Made by a program: the position numbers and the translations under genes
Notes under the pieces: model-generated
Seen by the model: the letters and a program-made list of their open reading frames with translations, nothing else
Databases searched by the model: none
What the model was told of the DNA's origin: nothing
NCBI GenBank assembly: GCA_963810555.1
Contig: CAWENX010000009.1
Coordinates: 620,001-684,000 of the forward strand
Direction: 5' to 3'
Length of the DNA: 64,000 nucleotides
Source of the DNA: G963677325 sp963810555
Lineage (GTDB): Bacteria > Bacteroidota > Bacteroidia > Bacteroidales > Prolixibacteraceae
Shown here: positions 7,555 to 15,507 of the stretch, piece by piece
How positions within the stretch are numbered: position 1 is the stretch's first letter
Layout: the number at the start of each line of letters is the position of its first letter

Positions 7555-9552
7555 TTACTCTTCAACAGGCACTTCCCAATTCATGGCGGCCATGCGCTGA
7601 TAGGATCTGTATCTCCATTTGGCATTTTCTTCAGAAGCTTTGAAAAGTTCATCGGCTTCAGCAGGGAATGATTTTTGAAGTGCGGTATAACGGACTTCTC
7701 CCTGCAAAAATTCCTGGAATTTGCTCCAGTCGGGTTCCCTGGAATCGAGCTGGAAAGGATTTTTCCCTTCCTGCTCAAGCATCGGATTAAAGCGATAAAG
7801 ATGCCAGTATCCGCACTTAACCGCCTTATTTTCCTCTTCCTGTGATTGTCCCATGGAAAGCAATCCATGTGCGATACAGGGTGAATAAGCAATGATAAGC
7901 GATGGGCCGGGATAAGCTTCAGCTTCGCGGACAGCTTTTAAGAACTGTGCTTTACTTGACCCCATAGCTACCTGAGCCACATATACATAACCGTAAGTCA
8001 TGGCAATGGCTCCAAGATCCTTCTTACGAATCCGTTTGCCTGCTGCTGCAAATTTGGCTACTGCTCCAACCGGAGTAGATTTAGAAGCCTGTCCTCCTGT
8101 ATTGGAATATACTTCAGTGTCAAGGACAAGAACATTCACATCTTTACCTGAAGCCAGAACATGATCAAGACCGCCGTAGCCGATATCATAGGCCCAGCCG
8201 TCACCTCCAATAATCCAGATTGATTTCTTTACCAGATATTGTTTAAGCGAAAGGATCTCCTTTGCATAACTTTTATTGACTCCTTTTATGGCTTCCAGAA
8301 CTTTGGCTGAGGCTGCCTCTGAAGCAGCGGCTTCGTCACGTCCGGATATCCATTCTGTAAAAGCTTCACGCTCTGCATCTGAAATACCATCCACTAAAGC
8401 AGAATTCATAATGGTCATAATACGGTCCCTGCTTGAAGCGACTCCTTCAGACATTCCGAAACCATACTCAGCATTGTCTTCAAAGAGTGAGTTTGCCCAT
8501 GCAGGGCCATATCCGGATTCATTGTTTTTACAATAAGGCGTGGAAGGGGCTGAAGCACCGTAAATCGAAGAACAACCGGTTGCATTGGCAACCATCATTC
8601 GTTCACCAAAGAGCTGGGTGACCAGCTTGATGTAAGAAGTTTCACCGCATCCGGCACAAGCACCCGAGAATTCGAACAATGGCTGAGCGAACTGTGAATA
8701 TTTAAATGTCTTGTCCTTTTCGACCAGTTTATCTTTATAAGTGACCTTCTTTGAGAAATGATCCCAGTTGGCAATTTCAGCCTGTTGTGTCTCAAAAGGT
8801 TTCATTACCAAGGCTTTTTCTTTGGAAGGACATACATCGGCACAATTGCCGCAGCCTGTGCAATCAAGAGGTGTCACCTGGATACGGAACTGATGTCCGG
8901 TAAATTGTTTTCCTGCTGCTTTTAATGTAGTGACGCCCTGTGGCAATTCAGCCATTTCCTTTTCATCGATGAGGAAAGGACGGATTGCGGCATGAGGACA
9001 AACATAGGAACACTCATTGCACTGGATACAATTTTCAGGAATCCATTCGGGAACTTCGACGGCAACGCCGCGTTTTTCAAAGGCAGATGTTCCGGAATCA
9101 AAGGCGCCGTCTTCTCTTCCATTGAAAGAGGATACCGGCAGGGTATCACCTTTTTGTGCATTAATAACGTCCACAACATTTTTGATAAAATCAGGACGAT
9201 TGCCATTGATATTTTCTTCGATCACCTTTATTTCCGCCCATTCCGAGGGAACTTTAATTTTCTGAACATTATTCCCTCCGGCGTCTACTGCGGCAAAGTT
9301 CATGTTGACAATGGTTTCTCCCTTCCTTCCATATGATTTTACGATCGCTTTTTTCATCTGTTCTACAGCCAGATCATAGGGAATAACATTGGTGATCTTA
9401 AAAAATGCGGATTGCATAATTGTATTTGTGCGATTTCCCATTCCAAGATCTGACGCAAGTTGGGTGGCATTAATGATATAAAAATTAATATCATTTTCAG
9501 CCAGGTATTTTTTCATATGGTCAGGCAGGCGGTCTTTAAGCTTCTTCTTCAT
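7555..9552 (-). CDS. nifJ: Pyruvate:ferredoxin oxidoreductase, C-terminal part (frameshifted gene)
   Basis: A 665-residue fragment covering the later domains of a single-chain PFOR. It begins in the middle of the gamma-type domain, then carries a 2[4Fe-4S] ferredoxin domain (CIQCNECSYVCP about residue 177, CTGCGNCADVCP about 231). The TPP-binding domain follows, with CAGCGETSY (about 300), ATGCSSIYGASAP and GGDGWAYDIGYGG. The enzyme oxidises pyruvate with CoA to acetyl-CoA and CO2 and reduces ferredoxin in the cytoplasm. Together with the upstream fragment (522 residues) the total length matches the usual 1180-1190. The start ATG at 9552 overlaps the upstream fragment's end by 17 bases in another frame, inside a domain, so this looks like a broken single gene rather than a natural subunit boundary. 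Confidence 0.9.
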   Translation of the reverse strand: MKKKLKDRLPDHMKKYLAENDINFYIINATQLASDLGMGNRTNTIMQSAFFKITNVIPYDLAVEQMKKAIVKSYGRKGETIVNMNFAAVDAGGNNVQKIKVPSEWAEIKVIEENINGNRPDFIKNVVDVINAQKGDTLPVSSFNGREDGAFDSGTSAFEKRGVAVEVPEWIPENCIQCNECSYVCPHAAIRPFLIDEKEMAELPQGVTTLKAAGKQFTGHQFRIQVTPLDCTGCGNCADVCPSKEKALVMKPFETQQAEIANWDHFSKKVTYKDKLVEKDKTFKYSQFAQPLFEFSGACAGCGETSYIKLVTQLFGERMMVANATGCSSIYGASAPSTPYCKNNESGYGPAWANSLFEDNAEYGFGMSEGVASSRDRIMTIMNSALVDGISDAEREAFTEWISGRDEAAASEAASAKVLEAIKGVNKSYAKEILSLKQYLVKKSIWIIGGDGWAYDIGYGGLDHVLASGKDVNVLVLDTEVYSNTGGQASKSTPVGAVAKFAAAGKRIRKKDLGAIAMTYGYVYVAQVAMGSSKAQFLKAVREAEAYPGPSLIIAYSPCIAHGLLSMGQSQEEENKAVKCGYWHLYRFNPMLEQEGKNPFQLDSREPDWSKFQEFLQGEVRYTALQKSFPAEADELFKASEENAKWRYRSYQRMAAMNWEVPVEE

Positions 9553-11104
9553 CCCACAATGTGTTGAGCAGGAATGAACCGCCTTTCTTTAATCCCTTCA
9601 GCACATCATAAAGGTTGACATAAGCCTGAACATGACAGGCAACAAAGTCGGGAGTGGTTATCAGATAAGTCGACCGGATCAGGCTGTCGCCAAACCGAAG
9701 GTGTGAAGAGGTAAAACCGCCCGATTTTTTGGAGTCATAGGCAAAATAGGCCTGGCAATATTTATTTGTAGATTCCCCTATAATTTTGATTGAGTTTTTG
9801 TTTGCTCCAACAGTTCCGTCCGAACCAAGCCCGTAAAATTTTGCTTCATACAAATCGTCAGGAGAAACCTTCACTTCAGGTAATAAAGGAAGTGAGTGAA
9901 AAGTCACGTCATCAACAATACCAATAGTGAAATTGTTTTTGGGTTCCTTCATTTCAAGGTTTTTGAAGACCGATATTATCTGTGAGGGTGTTACATCCTT
10001 TGATCCCAATCCGTAACGTCCGCCAACAATAAGAGGAGCATTGGTTTTGCCGTAAAAAGCATCCCTGATATCCAGATAGAGAGGCTCACCATTTGATCCG
10101 GGTTCTTTTGTACGATCAAGTACTGCAATCCGCTTTACATTGGAAGGCATTACTTTGAACAGGTACTTGGTCGAGAAGGGACGATAAAGATGTACAGCAA
10201 TCAGTCCGTATTTTTTACCTTGTGCATTTAAGTAATCAATTGTTTCACGGATAGTTTCAGTACCGGAACCCATCGCGATAATGATGTTTTCTGCTTCTTT
10301 GTCACCATAATAAGTAAACGGATGATATTCTCTTCCTGTGATTTTGCTTATTTCCTGCATATAAGCCTCCACAATATCAGCAACAGGTTCATAAAACTTA
10401 TTGCTTGCCTCTTTTCCCTGGAAGTAAATATCAGGGTTCTGGGCTGTGCCGCGTGTTATGGGATGTTCAGGATTCAGTGCCCTGTCACGAAATGCCTGTA
10501 AGGCTTTTACATCTAAAAGGGAAGAGAGGTCTGACTGATTAAGAGCCTCGATTTTCTGGACTTCAGCCGACGTCCTGAAACCATCAAAAAAATTCAGGAA
10601 AGGTATGCGGCTTTTAATAGCACTTAAATGAGCAACAGCGCTCAGGTCCATTACTTCCTGTACAGATCCTTCAGCCAGCATGGCAAAACCTGTCTGACGG
10701 CAGGCGTAAACATCACTGTGATCTCCAAAAATGCTCAGCGCATGAGCAGCTACAGCACGGGCGCTGACATGAAATACGGCAGGCAATAATTCTCCGGCAA
10801 TTTTATACATATTCGGGATCATGAGTAACAAACCCTGAGAGGCAGTATAAGTGGTTGTCAGCGATCCGGCCTGTAATGCCCCATGAACTGCTCCCGAGGC
10901 TCCTCCTTCACTTTGCATTTCTGCAAGCCTGACCGGCCGGCCAAAAATATTCTTTCGTCCATTGGCGGCCCATTCATCCACTACCTCTGCCATAGTAGAT
11001 GATGGTGTGATAGGATAAATACAGGCTACTTCGCTGAACATATAACTGATATATGAAGCGGCATAGTTGCCATCACAGGTAATAAATTTCTTTTCTTTTG
11101 CCAT
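9536..11104 (-). CDS. nifJ: Pyruvate:ferredoxin oxidoreductase, N-terminal part (frameshifted gene)
   Basis: A 522-residue fragment with the PFOR alpha domains: the pyruvate/TPP-facing domain I (YPITPSSTMAEVVDEW, about residues 31-46; TASQGLLLMIPNMYK), domain II (IAMGSGTETI; LIAVHLYRPF; AVLDRTKEPGSNGEPLY), and the first part of the gamma domain (KFYGLGSDGTVGANKNSIKI). It ends abruptly at NTLWDEEEA, where intact homologues continue into a lysine-rich helix. Dropping one G in the GAAGAAGAAGCTTAAAG stretch would join it to the downstream frame as DEEELKDR. This points to a one-base insertion or a sequencing error. No promoter was recognised upstream. Confidence 0.9.
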   Translation of the reverse strand: MAKEKKFITCDGNYAASYISYMFSEVACIYPITPSSTMAEVVDEWAANGRKNIFGRPVRLAEMQSEGGASGAVHGALQAGSLTTTYTASQGLLLMIPNMYKIAGELLPAVFHVSARAVAAHALSIFGDHSDVYACRQTGFAMLAEGSVQEVMDLSAVAHLSAIKSRIPFLNFFDGFRTSAEVQKIEALNQSDLSSLLDVKALQAFRDRALNPEHPITRGTAQNPDIYFQGKEASNKFYEPVADIVEAYMQEISKITGREYHPFTYYGDKEAENIIIAMGSGTETIRETIDYLNAQGKKYGLIAVHLYRPFSTKYLFKVMPSNVKRIAVLDRTKEPGSNGEPLYLDIRDAFYGKTNAPLIVGGRYGLGSKDVTPSQIISVFKNLEMKEPKNNFTIGIVDDVTFHSLPLLPEVKVSPDDLYEAKFYGLGSDGTVGANKNSIKIIGESTNKYCQAYFAYDSKKSGGFTSSHLRFGDSLIRSTYLITTPDFVACHVQAYVNLYDVLKGLKKGGSFLLNTLWDEEEA

Positions 11105-11168
11105 TGTGTTTTACTTTTGTTTGTTTAATAACCTTATTAACTTAGTTTTAATAATTTATTCATTTCTG

Positions 11169-12347
11169 TTAATATAAGAAACCAAAAAGCCAGAGCGGAA
11201 TCACATTTTGCTCACCAATTTCTATCATATCAGCTGCGGCATAACAGTTTTCACCATCAGCCTGTGTGTATTTTCCTCCGACTGCAAATTCAAATCTGTC
11301 AGCTACCTTAAAATCAAGTTTTTTTGAACTCGTGATCTTATTCTGGTATCCAACCTGATTGTAAAAAAACGTGGTGCGCAGGTTCCTGTTGTTGATGTTA
11401 TCCGGAGCAATAATATGCAATAAATTGGTATTGTGAAGGTAAACGAGGTCAGGCTTTTGAAGCTGTCCGTTCGTCCCGTTGGAAAAAAGCAGATTGATGA
11501 GCCTTGCATTTTTCAAATACCGCAAATAATTCAGAACCGTGGCACGGGAAGTTTCTATTTCCGAGCTTAATTTAGTTACATTGGGAGAAAAGGGCATTTG
11601 TCCTCCGATCAACTGAAGCAGTTTTCTCAATTTGGGGATATATTTCAGTTCTATCTGATTCAAATAGGTAACATCAATCTCCAGGGCCAGATTTACGTGT
11701 TTTAATAGACTCTCCCCGTAAAACTCGGGATTTTTAATAAAATAGGGATAATAACCGCTTTTCAGATACTCGGGGAAATAGGCCAGGGGCCTTACTTTTT
11801 CGATGATTTCATGAACGATCTCCCTGTGCCGGTGCAATATATCTTCCAACGCGATTTTAGGGAACTTTTCTTCCGTCCGAAGATTCAGAAATTCCCTGAA
11901 CGATAATCCTTCCAGGTGATAGATTTTGGCTATGTCTCTCAGATCATCATTCCCTTCGAGTATTCTTAAAACAGGGGAACTGGTAAAAATAATTTTAAGA
12001 TTGGGAAGCTCATCACGGCAGTGGCGAAGCTCTTTCGACCATTCAGCGTATTTGTGTATCTGATCCAGAACGAGCACTTTCCCTCCACGTTTATAAAATT
12101 CATCTGCGAATGAAAAAATCCGGCGTTTGGCAAAATAAAAATCATTGAGATTTACATACAGACATTCGCGTGAATTTCCGAACTGCCTGCGGATATAATT
12201 GAGAAGAAAGGTCGTTTTGCCCACTCCCCTGAAACCTTTAATTCCGATCAACGGATGAGACCAGTCGATTTCCTGATACAACTCCCTGTTAATGAGATCA
12301 GAAGTCGCATCCACCAAAACTTTATGGGCTTCGAAGAAATATTCCAC
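11169..12347 (-). CDS. AAA ATPase with DUF4143-like C-terminal domain
   Basis: A 392-residue ATPase. The Walker A GFRGVGKTT lies near residue 38, and the Walker B region VLVLDQIHKY near 92 has Gln where most relatives have the catalytic Glu. A sensor FTSSP follows, then a winged-helix region (ETSRATVLNYLRYLKNA) and the C-terminal domain common in this Bacteroidales family. Relatives are abundant in Bacteroidota; their role is poorly known. It is monocistronic with its own promoter and no cognate partner nearby. The Glu-to-Gln change could reduce hydrolysis. Confidence 0.85.
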   Translation of the reverse strand: MEYFFEAHKVLVDATSDLINRELYQEIDWSHPLIGIKGFRGVGKTTFLLNYIRRQFGNSRECLYVNLNDFYFAKRRIFSFADEFYKRGGKVLVLDQIHKYAEWSKELRHCRDELPNLKIIFTSSPVLRILEGNDDLRDIAKIYHLEGLSFREFLNLRTEEKFPKIALEDILHRHREIVHEIIEKVRPLAYFPEYLKSGYYPYFIKNPEFYGESLLKHVNLALEIDVTYLNQIELKYIPKLRKLLQLIGGQMPFSPNVTKLSSEIETSRATVLNYLRYLKNARLINLLFSNGTNGQLQKPDLVYLHNTNLLHIIAPDNINNRNLRTTFFYNQVGYQNKITSSKKLDFKVADRFEFAVGGKYTQADGENCYAAADMIEIGEQNVIPLWLFGFLY

Positions 12348-12630
12348 GATGAAAAATAATAAGGAGCCAAATGTAATGAATTAATTTTTGATTTTGCAAT
12401 CTTCAGATAACAATTTTATTTATTAATGTTATTTAAAATTGATAAAAATAAGCTCTAATAGGTATAATGGAATAACAAAAGATAATTTAAAAGGTAAATA
12501 AGGAAGGTTGATAAACAATTGATTTAATGCGATCTGCAATTATAAGTATATAAAGAATCGCGGCAGGGGGGAATAATTTTTGCTTTTGCAAAGCATGACA
12601 CAGGTCGCAGAGTTGCGACAGCAGCTGTTT
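12348..12630. other. AT-rich intergenic region with a REP-like hairpin
   Basis: No gene is visible. Near 12585-12635 lies a G/C-rich word with the small hairpin GTCGCAGAGTTGCGAC. Diverged copies of the same word occur near 15050-15085 and 15170-15200. Confidence 0.5.
12368..12400 (-). promoter_or_regulatory. Promoter of the DUF4143-like ATPase
   Basis: On the minus strand TACATTTG (12368-12375) matches the TAnnTTTG element exactly. An ATTG box (12397-12400) lies 21 bases further upstream. The leader would be about 14 nt. Confidence 0.5.
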
Positions 12631-13317
12631 TTATAATTTTAATTCTGATTGCTTTAGCTTTTCTATTTTCTTATCTTGTTTGTTTGATAGGATTTGAGCT
12701 ATAAATTCATTTCTATGCTTTACTTTTTCTTGTAAGTCTTGGAACCACTTATCAAAAGAACCGTACCAAATTTCAAAACCCTGCATATTCCACTTCTTGC
12801 TTTCTTTCTGTATTTGTTCAAAAATATTCAGAACTTCATTACTACCTGTGTATAAAGCAGAATATAACTTGAACTCATACAAAGAAGCTTGTTTACCAGA
12901 ATGGATTTTAATTAACATGTCACTAAAACGAGAATTAATTAAATCAAGCATAGTTTTTAAAGAAACATCTTTATCAAGCGGAAGTAATATTTGCTTTTTT
13001 GAGCTTTCTAATACGTCTGGGAAATAAACACTATGCTTATCATAAGGTATTGAGAACTGTAGCCCTTTCTTATTATATAACTCTTGCAGTATTATCGGAC
13101 TGTTTAAGCATTTCCTTAAATCATTTTTCCATAACGGATATATCACAAAGTGAGGTCTGTATTCTTCTGTACGAGGTAGCTTAATTAATTCTATTCCAAT
13201 GATTGTCGGCCCGACTACTTTATATAATTTATTTTGGGCATATCCTGTAAGATGAGGAAAGGCATTTAGCCATTCCTCTGTTATCTTTTTCTTAATTGCT
13301 TTTAAATCTTCTGCCAT
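12631..13317 (-). CDS. Hypothetical protein of the accessory region
   Basis: A 228-residue soluble protein, lysine-rich, with a predicted coiled or helical C-terminus (about 185-228). I recognise no domain, signal peptide or membrane helix. Its base composition is more AT-rich than the housekeeping genes on either side. It sits between a DUF4143-type ATPase and an IS4 element, so acquisition with mobile DNA is plausible. Its start ATG at 13317 lies about 60 bases from the IS target site. Confidence 0.65.
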   Translation of the reverse strand: MAEDLKAIKKKITEEWLNAFPHLTGYAQNKLYKVVGPTIIGIELIKLPRTEEYRPHFVIYPLWKNDLRKCLNSPIILQELYNKKGLQFSIPYDKHSVYFPDVLESSKKQILLPLDKDVSLKTMLDLINSRFSDMLIKIHSGKQASLYEFKLYSALYTGSNEVLNIFEQIQKESKKWNMQGFEIWYGSFDKWFQDLQEKVKHRNEFIAQILSNKQDKKIEKLKQSELKL

Positions 13318-13376
13318 GCTTATTTAGGTTTAATTATTTGTATGGGTAAATGAAAATTATCCCCCCCGCTGGCGCG

Positions 13377-13386
13377 GTTTTGCAAA
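13377..13386. repeat. Left target-site duplication of the IS4 element
   Basis: GTTTTGCAAA directly abuts the left end of the insertion sequence and is repeated exactly at 14894-14903 beyond the right end. Removing the element plus one copy restores a sequence resembling 14990-15018. Confidence 0.85.
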
Positions 13387-14893
13387 TAGGAGTGGTCGAA
13401 AGATTTTTTTTAACATGTTTTATCATTTAAGGATGTATGATTTTTTCGAAAAATTCTATGCCGATACTTCTCATGGAGGGGAATATAATTGAAAGTATTT
13501 TTTATTTACCAAAGCCGGATCTCCGCCACAATCTTTAACGATTATTTTTACTATAGTTTCCCAAAGCTCTATTGTAAACCTGCGTTTTGCTGTTTTATAT
13601 CCATATTCATTGAGTTTCTTATATAGTAACAACAACATGGATGCAATCAGCGTCATGTAAAGGATTACTTTGATTCCGTTCTCGCTCACTGATAAGAAAT
13701 GACTGGCGTTGAGCTCTTGTTTAATAAATCGAAAGAATACCTCAATATCACATCTTTGTTTGTATATATCTGCAATTTCTTTAGGAGTTAGTTCCAGATT
13801 ATTGGTGAAGAAATAAAATACATTTTCTTTCTTCCTGAATGATCCCTTATTCATGGGAGGGGTTGTATCTATTTTTTCTTTCCGTTCTGCAATGATAAGA
13901 CGGTATTGGTTGTTTTGGTCCATTTCGTGTTTACCATACAAATGAACAATTTGGCTACTGATCAATATTAGTTCACCTAAATCTTTCCCATCTTCCGAAA
14001 GTTGATCTGAGGATATGATGTCATATCTTCTGTTTGTTCTTAATCTTCCTACAAATGAAATATTATCAGAGTTAAATGAGGAAAAGGCTTTAATTGCAGC
14101 AACCCCTCTGTCAAAAGTGTAGATATTGGTGATTGAACCTTCTTTGGCAGCATTTAGCTTAACCACTTCAGATGTTGCCATATCTTCACTCAAATAAGAG
14201 GATTCGTTGTATACTTTAAAATCACACGCAGTCAGTCCATCAAATGCAACAGTGTATTTAATCTGTTTCACAACGTTTTCAGGTGATTTGCTTTTCTTTA
14301 TTCCATTTGATAATCCCTGTTTGAGTTTATTACACGTTTCAGCAACCATACTGCTGTCTACACGTACAATCCTGTACTTCAATTGTTCTTTAACAGTAAA
14401 GAATTTTGAAAATTCTTTATAGATGTTCTCGTAAATCAATCGGAAAAACTCTGAATCGATTTTGGATAATCGAGTAGATATTGAGCCATGGGATACTTTC
14501 ATTCCGGCATCATAGCAAAACATAGCTTTAAAAAGATCGCTCTTGAAAAGATCTTCCAGGGTTCTCTGACTTGTTCTATCCGTGGTAAGAACGCCATATA
14601 ACAGCAAATTAAATATACGCTGCCCGTAAAGTACTTTGGCACAGTAGTCTACCTTTGTATCTTTCGACAAGGTGCTTAATAGGTCATCAGGGATAAGACC
14701 CATTACTTTTTGAACATTAATTTTTTGGCCTGTATACATTTATCTCATTGTTTTGATATAAATGTACATTAAAAATGGATGCAAAAATATGCCACAATAA
14801 ATTAGTTATCAACATATTGATGTTAATATATAATAGATAATATAAATTATAACAAAGATGTAATTTTACAATTAAAATCTTTCGACCACTCGT
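13387..14893 (-). mobile_element. IS4-family insertion sequence, complete
   Basis: A 1507-bp element with terminal inverted repeats around the shared word GAGTGGTCGAAAGATTTT (left 13390-13407; right complement 14874-14891), one intact transposase gene, and 10-bp target duplications outside. The size, ends and DDE transposase fit the IS4 family. Intact ends and gene suggest a recent or still mobile copy. Confidence 0.88.
13471..14739 (-). CDS. IS4-family DDE transposase
   Basis: A 422-residue transposase. It shows the catalytic triad context: RVDSSMV (first Asp), TFDRGV (second Asp), and YKQRCDIEVFFRFIK, which fits the IS4 signature Y-(2)-R-(3)-E-(6)-K exactly and gives the catalytic Glu. The C-terminus holds the usual helical tail after KQELNASHFLSVSENGIKV. 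It cuts and rejoins the element's ends. No frameshift or stop is seen, so it is likely active. Confidence 0.93.
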   Translation of the reverse strand: MYTGQKINVQKVMGLIPDDLLSTLSKDTKVDYCAKVLYGQRIFNLLLYGVLTTDRTSQRTLEDLFKSDLFKAMFCYDAGMKVSHGSISTRLSKIDSEFFRLIYENIYKEFSKFFTVKEQLKYRIVRVDSSMVAETCNKLKQGLSNGIKKSKSPENVVKQIKYTVAFDGLTACDFKVYNESSYLSEDMATSEVVKLNAAKEGSITNIYTFDRGVAAIKAFSSFNSDNISFVGRLRTNRRYDIISSDQLSEDGKDLGELILISSQIVHLYGKHEMDQNNQYRLIIAERKEKIDTTPPMNKGSFRKKENVFYFFTNNLELTPKEIADIYKQRCDIEVFFRFIKQELNASHFLSVSENGIKVILYMTLIASMLLLLYKKLNEYGYKTAKRRFTIELWETIVKIIVKDCGGDPALVNKKYFQLYSPP

Positions 14894-14903
14894 GTTTTGC
14901 AAA
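14894..14903. repeat. Right target-site duplication of the IS4 element
   Basis: GTTTTGCAAA, identical to the copy at 13377-13386. Confidence 0.85.
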
Positions 14904-15441
14904 CTGTGCCACTTCTTGTTCAATATCCTTACGATTGAACCCATTATTAGTCAATCAATATAATCTCAAGCAAACCTTTCTCTCCCCCCTTCTGGCGCGG
15001 TTTTGCCAATTGTGCCTTTCCCTAAATGGGCAAATAATTTAATTCTTTTATCGAGCAAGGCACGGGTCACAGACCTGCACCAGCAGGGGATATAACAAAG
15101 GTAAGAAGAAAACCCGAGGGTTAAAATACCCTAACTGACTTATTTCCGGAAATTATTGTTGTTCCAACAAAGCACGGATCACAGATTGCGTTAACACAGG
15201 TAGCAAAAGTAGCAAGGTTGCAAAAGTAGCAAATGGTAGCAAAGGTAGGAAATGGAGGAAGTGTAGGAAGTAGTGAAAGGGGAAAAATGGGAAAAATTAT
15301 CTCAGCATAAATTGGATAATGGTGCAAGCCTTTCCTGCATGAAGTGTGAGATTCCCGTCATTCAACGATATCAACTATTTCTATCCCCATCTTCAGGCTT
15401 GATTAATAAAGTCTTTCAGAAAAACTATAAAGAGGGCGTTC
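14904..15441. other. Gene-free repeat region between the IS element and rho
   Basis: No convincing gene. It holds a second copy of the IS target context (CTGGCGCGGTTTTGC near 14993-15007). It also holds two REP-like words (15050-15085, 15170-15200) related to the one near 12590, and short tandem units of the type AAAGTAGCAA (15198-15265). On the minus strand, short open stretches read ...AKPRQKGG and ...AKPRQRGG, suggesting decayed duplicate gene ends. Confidence 0.5.
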
Positions 15442-15470
15442 AAAAAAAAACGGGAACATTTCTGTTCCCG
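15442..15470 (-). terminator. Intrinsic terminator of rho
   Basis: CGGGAACA (15451-15458) pairs with TGTTCCCG (15463-15470). On the minus strand a run of nine T's follows (complement of 15442-15450). It lies 37 bases after the rho stop. Confidence 0.88.
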
Positions 15471-15507
15471 CTTATATATTCTGCCTATTATTATTTAATT
15501 CTTAGAA

